Below the pieces are notes generated by a model that saw only the letters and a list, made by a program, of their open reading frames with translations, had not been told where the DNA came from and made no database searches. Shown piece after piece: positions 50,196-59,128 of a stretch of DNA of 64,000 bases. Source of the stretch: Kitasatospora viridis. GTDB lineage: Bacteria > Actinomycetota > Actinomycetes > Streptomycetales > Streptomycetaceae. Each line of letters starts with the position of its first letter. Positions within the stretch are counted from its first letter, which is position 1. A program made the position numbers and the translations under genes. The stretch spans positions 434,001 through 498,000 of the forward strand of contig NZ_VIWT01000002.1 in assembly GCF_007829815.1 (NCBI RefSeq), in the 5' to 3' direction.

Positions 50196-50789
50196 GTGCC
50201 CAAGAGCGCAGCCGAGCCGGCCGCACGGCCGATGCGTGCCGACGCACGCCGCAACTACGACCGGATCGTGGCCGCCGCCGAGACCCTCGTCGCCGAACAG
50301 GGCGCCGAAGCCTCCCTGGAGGAGATCGCCCGGCATGCCGGAGTCGGCTCGGCCACGCTCCACCGACACTTCCCCTCGCGGCAGGCGCTCCTGGAAGCCG
50401 TCTTCAAGGGACAAGTCGACGTCCTGTGCGCCAAGGCACGCGACCTGCTTCCCGACCCCGATCCCGGCGCCGCACTCGTCACCTGGCTCCGGGCCGTCTG
50501 TGCCCACGCCGTGGCCAACCGGGGCCTGGGAGCCTCCGTCATGCACGGCACTCGCACCCGCGACGGTGACCCGACGCTGGGGAGCACCTGCCACGCGATG
50601 ATCACCACCGCCGGCGATCAACTCCTCGACCGCGCCCGCGAGGTCGACGCCGTGCGCCCGGGCGTCACCATCACCCACCTGCTCAAACTCGTCGGCGCCA
50701 TCGCATCGGCCACCGAGGAGGACCCCGGCGGCCCGGCCGAGGCCGACCGGCTGCTCGACCTGGCCATCGACGGGGTCCGCGCGCGCTGA
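50196..50789 (+). CDS. TetR-family transcriptional regulator
   Basis: A 197-aa repressor. The helix-turn-helix is RNYDRIVAAAETLVAEQG, then EEIARHAGVGSATLHRHFPS (about 20-62); the remaining helical part is the ligand-binding and dimerisation domain. GTG 50196 has AGGAG six bases upstream. It is transcribed away from the NmrA/LLM pair across an inverted-repeat region and most likely represses that pair and itself. The inducer is unknown. Confidence 0.88.
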   Translation: MPKSAAEPAARPMRADARRNYDRIVAAAETLVAEQGAEASLEEIARHAGVGSATLHRHFPSRQALLEAVFKGQVDVLCAKARDLLPDPDPGAALVTWLRAVCAHAVANRGLGASVMHGTRTRDGDPTLGSTCHAMITTAGDQLLDRAREVDAVRPGVTITHLLKLVGAIASATEEDPGGPAEADRLLDLAIDGVRAR

Positions 50790-50800
50790 CGCGCCGTCAG

Positions 50801-51301
50801 GTGGCCCAGGTGCGCAACACCTATCCTGCGGAGATGGGTTTCCGACTGGCGGCGTACGCCGTGTGCATCGAGGACGGGCGCGTGCTGCTCGCCCGTCACG
50901 TGACCCCGGAGGGCGAATCCACCTGGACCCTCCCGGGCGGTGGGGTGGAGCACGCGGAGGATCCCTTCGACGCGGTGATCCGGGAAGTCGCCGAGGAGAC
51001 CGGCTGCGAGGCGGTGGTCGAACGCCTGTTGGGCGTGGACTCGCGAGTGATCCCCGCTGCCGAAGCCCGGGCCGGCACCGAGCACCAGAACGTGGGCGTC
51101 TTCTACCGTGTCCGTATCACCGCCGGTCGGCTCCGCCCCGAGCCGAACGGCCAAACCGCGGAGTCGGTCTGGACCCCGATCCCCGATGTCGCAGGCCTGC
51201 GCCGATCGTCACTGGTCGACATCGGACTCGCCCTGGCGCAGACCGTGCCGCCGACCGGCCACGTCGCTGCTGTCCGGGTCGGCGGGCTGATCCAGCACTG
51301 A
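50801..51301 (+). CDS. NUDIX hydrolase
   Basis: A 166-aa protein with a complete NUDIX box: GGGVEHAEDPFDAVIREV then AEETGCEA, preceded by WTLP. The form resembles MutT/ADP-ribose-type enzymes, but the substrate cannot be told. GTG 50801 is 11 bases after the tetR stop, suggesting read-through from that gene; an ATG at 50834 is a possible later start. Unlike the NUDIX protein at 7836, all catalytic Glu residues are present. Confidence 0.83.
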   Translation: MAQVRNTYPAEMGFRLAAYAVCIEDGRVLLARHVTPEGESTWTLPGGGVEHAEDPFDAVIREVAEETGCEAVVERLLGVDSRVIPAAEARAGTEHQNVGVFYRVRITAGRLRPEPNGQTAESVWTPIPDVAGLRRSSLVDIGLALAQTVPPTGHVAAVRVGGLIQH

Positions 51302-51350
51302 GGACGCCGAGCGCGTCCGCGCGACGCCCAACAGGACCGCGACAGCTCGC

Positions 51351-53681
51351 TCACGGCACGGCCCCGAGCTTGTCGCGGATCTGGTGGGCGTAGGGCTGGT
51401 CGAGTTCGGTGAAGATGGCCAGGGCCTTTCGCCAGGCGTCGTGGGCCGCATCGGGGTGGTGCGCGGCGAGGTGGGCGTCGCCGAAGCGGTTGAGGATGTC
51501 GGCTTCCAACGGGCGGTCGCCGAGGTCGCGGCACAGATCGAGGGCGAGTCCGTAGCACGCGACGGCTTGGGAGTACTGGCCCAGGTAACTGTGGGCGTAG
51601 GCGATGCTGTCCCAGGCATGGGCTTGCCGTTCACGGTCGTCGAATTCCTCAAGGACCGGCAGGGCCTGTCGGCAGCAGGTCAAGGCCTGTGCGTAGTCGC
51701 CGAGGCGGGCGAGCGCCCAGCCGATGGCGGTCACGGTCTGGGCCTGCCCCAGCCGGTGACCACAGGACTGGTACAAGGCGTGGGCTTGATGGGCGAGTTC
51801 AAGTGCTTCGGCAATGGCCGGAGGGCTCTGCCAGGCTTTCACCCTGGCGAGTTCGATGTGTGTGTCGGCTCGCCCGCTCACGTCGCCGATCCGGTCGAAC
51901 AGGTCGAGGGCCTGGTGCAGGTGATGCCGGGAGTTCGCGTAGTTGCCGTGGCGGAGGTGGGCGCGGGCGACGATGTTGTGGGCGATGGCCTTCCCGAGGG
52001 GGTCGGCCAGCCGGTCGGCGGCGTCGATCGCGGTGGTGCCGACTGCCGCCAGGTCGTGCCATCTCCCGCGCCGATCGAGGTAGGTGGCGAGGGCGTGGGC
52101 CAACTGCCAGGTGTGGGTGTCGAAACCGCTGGCGGCGGCGTGGCCCATGGCGCTGAGGAGCACGGCGTGTTCGGTGGAGAACCAGGCCAGCGCCTGCTCG
52201 TGATCGGCGAACTGTTCCGGGTGGACCCCGGGTTGTGGCGGGGTCAGGTCCAGCGGGTCCCGACCCCGTTCCACGTGCAGGGCGGCGGCGTGCGCGGTGT
52301 GCACGTAGTGGTCCAGCATCCGGTGCACCGCGGCGCGGCGCTCCTGGTCGGAGTCACGGGAGTTGGCCTGCTCGCCGGCGTAGGCGCGGAGCAGGTCGTG
52401 GAGTTCGAAGCGTCCGCTGCGCTTCTGCTGGAGCAGGTGTTCGTCCAGGAGCAGTTCCAGTGCCTCGGTGGCCTCGCCGGCGGTGATGCCGGCCAGTGCG
52501 GCCGCCGCCGCTGCGCTGAAGTCCGGGCCGGGGTGCAGGCCGGTGAGGCGGAACACCTGCTGCGCCCGGTCCGGGAGCGCTTGGTAGGAGGCGTCGAACA
52601 CGGGGCGTATCGCGCGGCCGCCGGCGCTGATCGCCTCCAGACGTCCGGACCGCATGCGGTCGGCGAGTTCGGCCAGGCTCCAGGCGGGCCGGGAGCGGAG
52701 CCGGGCGGCGGTCAAGGCCAGGGCGAGGGGGAGGCGGTCGCAGTACTCGATGACGCGCGCGGCGGCTTCGGGTTCGGCGGCGACGCGGTCGTGGCCGGCG
52801 ATCCGGGTGAGCAGGTCGAGCGCTTCGGGGTCGGTGAAGGTGTCGAGCAAGTGGGGGACGACGCCGTCGAGTCCGGCCAGGCTTCGGCGGCTGGTGATCA
52901 GGACCAGGCAGCCGGCGCCGGCGGGGATGAGGTCGCGGACCTGGTCCTCGTCGGCGGCGTTGTCGAGCAGGATCAGCGCGCTGCGTTCGCGCAGCCGGTC
53001 GCGGTACATCGCCGCGCGCTCGTCGCGGCCGGCCGGGATCTGCTGGGCCGGCACGCCCAGTTGCCGCAGGAAGGCCTCCAGGACGGCGGACGGGTCGGCG
53101 GGTGCGAGGTCGGGTTCGAAGCCGCGCAGGTTCACGTACAGCTGCGCGTCGGTGAAGTGGCCGGCGCCGACGAGCCGGTGGGCGGTGTGGACGGCGAGTT
53201 GGGTCTTGCCCACGCCGGCCATGCCTTCGATCGCGGAGATCAGCACGGTGTTCGCGCGGTCGCCGTCGTGGCGCTGGGTGGCTGCGGCGATCAGGCGGGC
53301 GATTTCCTCGCGGCGCCCGGTGAACGTGGCGAGGTCCGTGGGCAGTTGGCCGAACACCCCGACCGGGCCGCCCACTTTGGCCAGTCCGTGCACCTTGACG
53401 CAGGCCTCGCGCCACCGGGCGACCGCGGGCCCGTCGACCCCCAGCGCCCGGACGATCGCCACGACCAGGCCCAGGTCCAGCCGCCGCCGACCCGCCTTGA
53501 ACGTGTCCGCGACGGTGGTGAGCGGGATGTCGCGCGCGGGCCGCATCAGCGGACCGACCCGCCTCGCCAGCACCCGGTACGAGGGCATCCCCGCCCACGC
53601 CCGCAACTCGCCCAACAACCCGACGAACTCCGCCAGATCCTCCGCCCCGTCCGGATCCGGCATCCCCTGCTGCTCACTCAC
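51351..53681 (-). CDS. AfsR-like NB-ARC/TPR regulator
   Basis: A 776-aa STAND-type regulator. Residues about 15-95 are a helical, XRE-like DNA-binding region (LGELRAWAGMPSYRVLARRV, VADTFKAGRRRLDL). The NB-ARC ATPase follows with P-loop EGMAGVGKTQLA (about 152-163), Walker B ALILLDNA and the sensor LVLITSRRSL. From about 520 on there are TPR repeats (AHNIVARAHLRHGNYANSR, TAIGWALARLGDYAQAL). It lacks the SARP domain of AfsR itself. GTG 53681 was chosen. It is divergent from the OleA-like operon at 53880 and is the likely controller of it (inference). Confidence 0.85.
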   Translation of the reverse strand: MSEQQGMPDPDGAEDLAEFVGLLGELRAWAGMPSYRVLARRVGPLMRPARDIPLTTVADTFKAGRRRLDLGLVVAIVRALGVDGPAVARWREACVKVHGLAKVGGPVGVFGQLPTDLATFTGRREEIARLIAAATQRHDGDRANTVLISAIEGMAGVGKTQLAVHTAHRLVGAGHFTDAQLYVNLRGFEPDLAPADPSAVLEAFLRQLGVPAQQIPAGRDERAAMYRDRLRERSALILLDNAADEDQVRDLIPAGAGCLVLITSRRSLAGLDGVVPHLLDTFTDPEALDLLTRIAGHDRVAAEPEAAARVIEYCDRLPLALALTAARLRSRPAWSLAELADRMRSGRLEAISAGGRAIRPVFDASYQALPDRAQQVFRLTGLHPGPDFSAAAAAALAGITAGEATEALELLLDEHLLQQKRSGRFELHDLLRAYAGEQANSRDSDQERRAAVHRMLDHYVHTAHAAALHVERGRDPLDLTPPQPGVHPEQFADHEQALAWFSTEHAVLLSAMGHAAASGFDTHTWQLAHALATYLDRRGRWHDLAAVGTTAIDAADRLADPLGKAIAHNIVARAHLRHGNYANSRHHLHQALDLFDRIGDVSGRADTHIELARVKAWQSPPAIAEALELAHQAHALYQSCGHRLGQAQTVTAIGWALARLGDYAQALTCCRQALPVLEEFDDRERQAHAWDSIAYAHSYLGQYSQAVACYGLALDLCRDLGDRPLEADILNRFGDAHLAAHHPDAAHDAWRKALAIFTELDQPYAHQIRDKLGAVP

Positions 53682-53827
53682 GGCGCCCCCGTGTGTAACC
53701 GTGCCATGACAGTTCGATTGTAGGTGTGAGCGTACGTGTTCGGACGGGCTGTGCGACGTCACGCGCCCCTTGCGGCAAGCTTCGCTCACGGCCGCCCGTA
53801 CGGCATTGAGTGCGTTCGCGCGCCGGT

Positions 53828-53845
53828 CTGAGTACCCGTACTCAG
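53828..53845. promoter_or_regulatory. Perfect palindrome in the divergent promoter of the second OleA-like operon
   Basis: CTGAGTAC, CC, GTACTCAG: perfect 8-base arms, ending 34 bases before the OleA-like start. The position, between -10 and ribosome site or over the start of transcription, fits an operator. The binding protein may be the NB-ARC/TPR regulator encoded on the other side. Confidence 0.55.
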
Positions 53846-53879
53846 GCTTCCCACCGGCCCCGGTTGGGAGCATGGCGGC

Positions 53880-54890
53880 ATGGATCTCAAGACCATGTGC
53901 GTCGGCATCACCGCGGTGGGCTCATGCCTGCCCGCACGGGAGTTGACCTCGCAACAGCTCCAGGACGAGGTGACGGCCGGCAGCGGGATGCACCTGCCGG
54001 AGCGGATGTTCGAGAAGGTGACCGGCATCCGCACCCGCCGGTTCGCCGCCGAGGGGGAGTACGCCTCGACCCTGGCCCTGGGGGCGGCTCGCCAGGCGCT
54101 GGCCCGGGGCGGCTACCTGCCGGCCGACATCGACCTGCTGCTGTTCGCCTCGGCCACCCGCGACATCTGCGAGCCGGCCACCGCCCACCTGGTGCAGGCC
54201 GAACTCGGTTCCCGTGCCCACGCGCTGGACGTCTCCAATGCCTGCAACAGCTTCCTGAACGGCATCGACACGGCCCGCGCGATGATCCTGGCCGGCCGGG
54301 CCCGGCGCGCCCTGGTGGTGACGGGGGAGACACCGAGCCGGGCGATGCGCCGCGACCCGTCGGGCCTGGCGGAGTTCCGCGACGGCTTCGCCGGCTACAC
54401 CTTCGGCGACGCCGGAGCCGCGGTGGTGGTGGAGCCGGTGGCGCGCGGCGGCATCCTGGACGTGGAGACCGAGACCGCCTCCGAGCACTGGGAGGTCGGT
54501 GGCATCCCGGGCGGCGGCTCGCGCCACCCGCGCGGTGACGAGTGGAGCTACTTCCGGGGCGGCGGAAAGGAGTTGCGCGGGGTCTTCGAGAAGATCGGCG
54601 TCGACATCCTGACCCGGGTGGAGGCCCGCACCGGGTACCGCCGGGACGCCTACGCCCGGGTGCTGGTGCACCAGGTGACCCTGCCGTACCTGGAGCGCTT
54701 CGTGGAGCTGACCGGCGTGCCGGCCGGGAAGCTGGTGCTCACCGTGCCCGAGCTGGGCAATCTGGCGAGCGCCAGCATAGGCGTCCAACTCGACCGAATA
54801 CACGACGAGTTGGTTCCCGGCGACCGGGTGCTGATGGTCGGCCTGGGCGGTGGGGTCAGCCTGATGACGATGGTCTGGGAGAAGTCATGA
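53880..54890 (+). CDS. OleA-like thiolase-fold condensing enzyme of the second cluster
   Basis: A 336-aa KAS-III-type enzyme. It has Cys about 122 (VSNACNSFLNGID), His about 264 (VLVHQVTLPYLE) and Asn about 294 (ELGNLASASIG). TRDICEPATAHLV has the Glu (about 98) typical of OleA-type head-to-head condensing enzymes. It is related to but clearly different from the copy at 41856. ATG 53880 is preceded by GGGAG; its stop overlaps the glycosyltransferase start. It should condense two acyl thioesters or one acyl chain with another unit to begin the pathway of this operon. Confidence 0.78.
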   Translation: MDLKTMCVGITAVGSCLPARELTSQQLQDEVTAGSGMHLPERMFEKVTGIRTRRFAAEGEYASTLALGAARQALARGGYLPADIDLLLFASATRDICEPATAHLVQAELGSRAHALDVSNACNSFLNGIDTARAMILAGRARRALVVTGETPSRAMRRDPSGLAEFRDGFAGYTFGDAGAAVVVEPVARGGILDVETETASEHWEVGGIPGGGSRHPRGDEWSYFRGGGKELRGVFEKIGVDILTRVEARTGYRRDAYARVLVHQVTLPYLERFVELTGVPAGKLVLTVPELGNLASASIGVQLDRIHDELVPGDRVLMVGLGGGVSLMTMVWEKS

Positions 54891-55627
54891 CCGAGCTGTG
54901 GGTGGTGGTCCCGGCCTACCAGGAGGAGGCCCGGATCGAGGGGGCGCTGGCGGCGCTGGCCGCCCAGCGGGACCGCGACTTCACCCTGCTGGTGGCCGAC
55001 AACGGCTCCACCGACGCCACCCTCGCCAAGGTCCGCGCCTTCGCCGAGCGGGCGCCGTTCCCGGTGGAGGTGCTGGTCGAGCCGGAGAAGGGCGTCGGCT
55101 CGGCGATCGACACCGGCTTCCGGCACGCCATCGCGAACGGCGCGACCCTGCTCGCCCGCACCGACGCCGACTGCCTGCCCGAGCCCGGCTGGACCGCCGC
55201 CGCCCGCGCCGGGCTGCTCGCCTCCCGCGGCCTGGTCTGCGGCCGCATCGTCGCCCGTCGGGACGAGCACGGACCGCTCGGCCGCGGCCTGTTCAGGGTG
55301 CTGGTCACGCTCGGCGCGCTCTTCGGCCGCGTGCGGCCCGCGCACCGCCGCCGGCACGGCTTCCTGACCCCGTACCGGATGCACGGCGGCAACAACATGG
55401 CGATCACCGCGGAGCTGTACCAGGCGGTCGGCGGCATGCCGCGCCGCCCCTCGCCGACCGACCGGACCTTCATCAACCGGGTCCGCAGGAACACCACCGC
55501 GATCGTGCACCGCCGCGACATGGTGGTGCAGAACTCCACCCGCCGCATCCGCGCCTACGGCGTGATCGGCACCGCCCGCTGGTACCTGGACCGCGGTGCC
55601 GGCCGGCGCCGTGTCGACATCCGCTGA
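54887..55627 (+). CDS. Family 2 glycosyltransferase
   Basis: A 246-aa GT-A-fold enzyme. LWVVVPAYQEEARIEGAL is the GT2 opening; FTLLVADNGSTDATLAKV holds the nucleotide-binding Asp-Asn-Gly-Ser; LLARTDADCLPEPGW contains the DxD-like metal site. There is no membrane segment of note except a weak hydrophobic stretch near FRVLVTLGALFG. It would transfer a sugar from an NDP-sugar to an unknown acceptor, possibly the lipid product of this operon. ATG 54887 overlaps the preceding stop by 4 bases. Confidence 0.83.
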   Translation: MTELWVVVPAYQEEARIEGALAALAAQRDRDFTLLVADNGSTDATLAKVRAFAERAPFPVEVLVEPEKGVGSAIDTGFRHAIANGATLLARTDADCLPEPGWTAAARAGLLASRGLVCGRIVARRDEHGPLGRGLFRVLVTLGALFGRVRPAHRRRHGFLTPYRMHGGNNMAITAELYQAVGGMPRRPSPTDRTFINRVRRNTTAIVHRRDMVVQNSTRRIRAYGVIGTARWYLDRGAGRRRVDIR

Positions 55628-55638
55628 GGAGACGTGCC

Positions 55639-57096
55639 GTGCTCGACCTGCTCGACCACACCCTGCGCACCGGCGGCGACCGGCCCGCCCTGCTCGGCTG
55701 CACCCGCACCGGCGCGGTCCGGGTGCGCGCCCGCTGCGGCGAGCTCGCCGACCTCGCCGACGGCTACGCCGCCGCCCTGCACCACCGGTACGGGCTGCGC
55801 CCCGGCGACACCCTCGGCATCGCCGTCCGGCCCGGCCCGCGCGCCCTCGCCGTCCTGCTCGCCGCGCACCGGCTGGGCCTGCGCGCCGCCGTCCTGGACC
55901 CGACGGCCGGTCCCGACGTGCTGCGCTCCCGGCTCGCCCTGGCCCCACCCGCCCTGGTCCTCGCCGACGCCGCCGCCCAGGCGGTGGCCGGCTGGGCCCG
56001 GCCGCTGGCCCGCCGCGCCGGCCTGGCGCTGCCCCCGCTGCACGCCCTCGCCCCGGTGGCCACCGTCGGCCCGCGCCGCCCCGGGTGCGCGCCCGCCCTC
56101 GCCACCGGCGGCAGGCCGCCCGCCGCGTACGACGGCGAGGGCGACGCGGTGATCGTCTTCACCTCCGGCACCACCAGCGCCCCGCGCGGGGTGGTGCACA
56201 CCCGGGCCGGGCTGGCGGCGGGCCTGCGCTCGGTCGCCGCGCTGGTCGACCCGCAGCCCGGCACCGCCGTCCTCGGCGGCACCTTCTTCGTCCTGGTGCC
56301 CGCCCTGGCCGCGGGCGCGGGCGTCGCCCTCCCGGCCCGCTCGGCGCGCACCCTCGGCCGCCAACTCGCCACCCTGCAACCGGAGGAGACCTACCTCACC
56401 CCACCGCAACTGCGCGCCCTCGACCACTTCACCGGCCGGGTCTGGACCGGTTCCGCACCGGCCGGCGCCGAACTGCTCGGCCGGGTCAAACGGGCCGGAG
56501 CCCGCGAAGCCTGGGGCGTGTACGCGCTCACCGAGCTCTTCCCGGCCGCCGCCGTCGAACACGCGGACAAGGCCGCCTTCACCGCCGACGGCGATCTGCT
56601 CGGCCACCCGCTGCCCGGCGTCGCCGCGCGCCTCGCCGCCGACGGCGAACTGCTGCTCTCCGGCCCCGCCGCCCGCGACCGCTATCTCGGGGAGGAGCCG
56701 GACCCGTGGGTGCACACCGGCGACCGTGCCAGGCTCGACGCGCACGGCCGGATCGTGCTGGCCGGCCGGCTCAAGGACATGGTGCTTCGCCGAGCCGAGA
56801 ACATCTACCCCGGTCTGTACGAGCCCGCCCTGCACCTGCCCGAGGTCGAACTCGCCGTCCTGGTCGGCATTCCCGCCGCCGACGGCGACGAACGGCTGGT
56901 CGCCCTCGTCCAGCCCCGGCCCGGCGTCGACCACCGCCGCGTACGCACCGCGCTGCGTCGGCCGCTGGTCCGGATGGGCGACGCCCGCCCGGACGCCCTG
57001 CTGCTCGGCGAAGTCCCACTCAGCGGCCGCAGCCGCAAGCCGGACCGCGCCGCCGCGGCCCGCTACTGCTCCCGCAAGCTGGCCGGCACCTGGTGA
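55639..57096 (+). CDS. AMP-forming acyl ligase, divergent OleC-like
   Basis: A 485-aa ANL-superfamily enzyme, shorter than most. Key motifs: VFTSGTTSAPRGVVHT (phosphate-binding loop, about 172-187), VYALTELFPAAAVE (in place of YGxTE), HTGDRARLDAHGRIVLAG (hinge) and LSGRSRKPDRAAAARY (catalytic Lys). The spacing and the TE-L-F-P block are nearest to OleC, so it might form a beta-lactone, but simple acyl-adenylate or acyl-CoA formation is also possible. GTG 55639 has GAGGAG upstream. The P450 gene overlaps its stop (GTGA). Confidence 0.75.
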   Translation: MLDLLDHTLRTGGDRPALLGCTRTGAVRVRARCGELADLADGYAAALHHRYGLRPGDTLGIAVRPGPRALAVLLAAHRLGLRAAVLDPTAGPDVLRSRLALAPPALVLADAAAQAVAGWARPLARRAGLALPPLHALAPVATVGPRRPGCAPALATGGRPPAAYDGEGDAVIVFTSGTTSAPRGVVHTRAGLAAGLRSVAALVDPQPGTAVLGGTFFVLVPALAAGAGVALPARSARTLGRQLATLQPEETYLTPPQLRALDHFTGRVWTGSAPAGAELLGRVKRAGAREAWGVYALTELFPAAAVEHADKAAFTADGDLLGHPLPGVAARLAADGELLLSGPAARDRYLGEEPDPWVHTGDRARLDAHGRIVLAGRLKDMVLRRAENIYPGLYEPALHLPEVELAVLVGIPAADGDERLVALVQPRPGVDHRRVRTALRRPLVRMGDARPDALLLGEVPLSGRSRKPDRAAAARYCSRKLAGTW

Positions 57097-58358
57097 ACCC
57101 GCACCGCCGCGCCCGGGCCGCCGACCGCCGGGTCTACCTCGCCTCGCACCCCGTGCTGTTCACCCTGCTCGCCGCCACCCGGCACCGTCCACTGCTGCGC
57201 CTCGGCGGCACCGTCCTGGTGCACGGCCCCGACGCCTACCGGCAGGTGCTCACCCGCGTCCCGCTGGACCGGATCGCCGAGGGCACCACGGGCGGCGCGG
57301 CCGCCCGGCTCATGGGCGGCGGGCTGCTCTTCGACCAGGACGGCGGCGAGCACCGCGCCGGCCGCCGTGCCGTCGGCGGCCTGCTCGGCAGCCGCGCGGT
57401 CGCCGAACTCCGGCCCGCCTGGCAGCAGCTGCTCACCGGGCGCCTCGACGGGCGGCTCGGCGAGCGTGGGTCCCCCTTCGACCTGGTGCCACTGGTCCAC
57501 GAGCTGGCCGGGGCCACCGCCGCTGCCCTGACCGGGAGTTCCGCACCCCCGCCGGTCCTCGCCCAGGCCGCGCTCAGGGCCGCGGCCGCCGCCGCCCGCG
57601 ACCACCTGCCCACCACGCTGCCCCGCCGCCGCGCCGCCGCCAGAGCCGTCGAAGAGGCCGCCGAACGGCTCAACGCCCTGCTCCCCGATCCGCGTGACGC
57701 CATGCTCGCGGTCGCCGCCGTCACCACCACCGCGGCCGCGCTCCCGCGCGCCGCCGCCTGGTGCGGCCGGGCCCGGCTCTGGGACCGCATCACACCCGAA
57801 CTCGCCGCCGAACTCCTCCGGCTGACCGCACCCTCACCGGTCCTGCCGCGAGTCGCCGCCGCCGACGCCACCGTCCTCGGCACCCCGATCCGCCGCGGCG
57901 ACCGCCTGATCCTGGTCGCCCGCCACGCCGCCGAGTCCCACCGCGACCAGCCCACCGACCGCGCTGGGGCCACCCAGGCCGTCTTCGGCGTTGGCCCCCA
58001 CGCCTGCCCCGGCGCCACCCTCGCCCGCGCCCAACTCACCGACTTCCTGAGCGCGCTGGCTCCCCATCACCCCCGCATCCACCGGGCCACCCCCGCCCGC
58101 CGCACCGCCCTGCCCTCCTACGCCAGCCTGCTGGTCACGGCCGGGCCCCACCCTCTGATGGAACGTGAGGCCCCGTGCGTATCGTCGTCACCGGAGCGTC
58201 CGGATTCTGCGGCTCCCATGTCGCCCGCGCCGCAGCCGCCACCGGCGCCGAGGTGCTCTGCCTCGGCCGCCGCCCCGGCCCACTCGGCCGGCACCTGCCC
58301 TGGGACGCCGCCGTCGAGGCCCCGGACCGGGGCGCCCTCGCCGACTGCGACCTGGTGA
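57093..58358 (+). CDS. Cytochrome P450
   Basis: A heme monooxygenase. The K-helix ExxR is Glu240-x-x-Arg243 (AELLRLTA), and the heme loop is FGVGPHACPGATLARAQL with Cys about 305. The I-helix is unusual: AVAAVTTTAAALPRA, without a clear AGxxT. The N-terminus is short. The frame continues 184 bases into the next gene before a stop at 58358; the natural end is probably near 58170, and a small indel may have removed the stop. GTG 57093 overlaps the ligase stop. It would oxidise the operon's product, with an outside redox partner since none is encoded here. Confidence 0.78.
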   Translation: MNPHRRARAADRRVYLASHPVLFTLLAATRHRPLLRLGGTVLVHGPDAYRQVLTRVPLDRIAEGTTGGAAARLMGGGLLFDQDGGEHRAGRRAVGGLLGSRAVAELRPAWQQLLTGRLDGRLGERGSPFDLVPLVHELAGATAAALTGSSAPPPVLAQAALRAAAAAARDHLPTTLPRRRAAARAVEEAAERLNALLPDPRDAMLAVAAVTTTAAALPRAAAWCGRARLWDRITPELAAELLRLTAPSPVLPRVAAADATVLGTPIRRGDRLILVARHAAESHRDQPTDRAGATQAVFGVGPHACPGATLARAQLTDFLSALAPHHPRIHRATPARRTALPSYASLLVTAGPHPLMEREAPCVSSSPERPDSAAPMSPAPQPPPAPRCSASAAAPAHSAGTCPGTPPSRPRTGAPSPTATW

Positions 58359-59128
58359 TCCACTGCGCGGCGGCCGTCGGCGACCACCCGCCCGGCTCCC
58401 CGGCCGAGGCCGAGCAACTCGCCGTCAACGTGACCGGCACCGCCCGCCTCCTGGAGTCCGCAACCGCCCGCCCGCTGGTCATGGTGAGCAGCGCCAGCGT
58501 CTACGACCCGCGCCCCAGCCGCGCCCTGGTCACCGAGGACCACCCCACCGCCTCCGGCCACCTCAACGCCTACGGCCGTTCCAAGGCGGCCGGCGAGCGA
58601 CTCGCCCTGGCAGCGGGCGCGGTAGTGCTGCGCCCGCGCGCCGTGTACGGCGAGGGCGACCCGCACCTGGTGCCGCGCCTGCTGGCCCGCCTCGGCCCGG
58701 GCGGCCTGCTCCCGCTGCCCGGCCCCGACGTGCTGCTGAGCCTCACCTCCGTGCAGAACCTCGCCGACGCCTGCCTGGCCGCCGCCGGTTGGCCGCCGGG
58801 CGCGTACAACGTGGCCGACGCCGAGCCGTACCTCCGGGACGAGGCGCTGCGCCGGGTGTGCGCGGCGCTCGGCCGCAGGCCGCGGATCGTGCACCTCCCG
58901 CGGCCGCTGGTCCGGCTGGCCGCACGGACCCGCCGCACCGAGCTGACCGGCTACGCGGTCGACCAACTGGCGACCAGTGTCGTACTGGACACCACCAGGG
59001 CCCGCGCCCAGGGCTGGCGCCCGACCCACGACCTCTCCCACTACCTGGCGCGGATCGCCATCCGGGAGGCCGTCGCGGACGATCAGGCCGCGGTGGCGAG
59101 TGCCCGGGCGGGCCGCGTCTGCTCGTAG
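58175..59128 (+). CDS. NAD-dependent epimerase/reductase, OleD-like
   Basis: A 317-aa extended short-chain dehydrogenase. IVVTGASGFCGSHVA is the NAD-binding loop, VMVSSASVYD and NAYGRSKAAGE carry the Ser and Tyr-x3-Lys catalytic residues, and LRPRAVYGEGDPHLVPR is the extended-SDR block also seen in OleD. It could reduce the beta-keto product of the OleA-like enzyme (OleD role) or act on a sugar. GTG 58175 lies within the open reading frame of the P450. It ends 46 bases inside the convergent amidase gene. Confidence 0.8.
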   Translation: MRIVVTGASGFCGSHVARAAAATGAEVLCLGRRPGPLGRHLPWDAAVEAPDRGALADCDLVIHCAAAVGDHPPGSPAEAEQLAVNVTGTARLLESATARPLVMVSSASVYDPRPSRALVTEDHPTASGHLNAYGRSKAAGERLALAAGAVVLRPRAVYGEGDPHLVPRLLARLGPGGLLPLPGPDVLLSLTSVQNLADACLAAAGWPPGAYNVADAEPYLRDEALRRVCAALGRRPRIVHLPRPLVRLAARTRRTELTGYAVDQLATSVVLDTTRARAQGWRPTHDLSHYLARIAIREAVADDQAAVASARAGRVCS

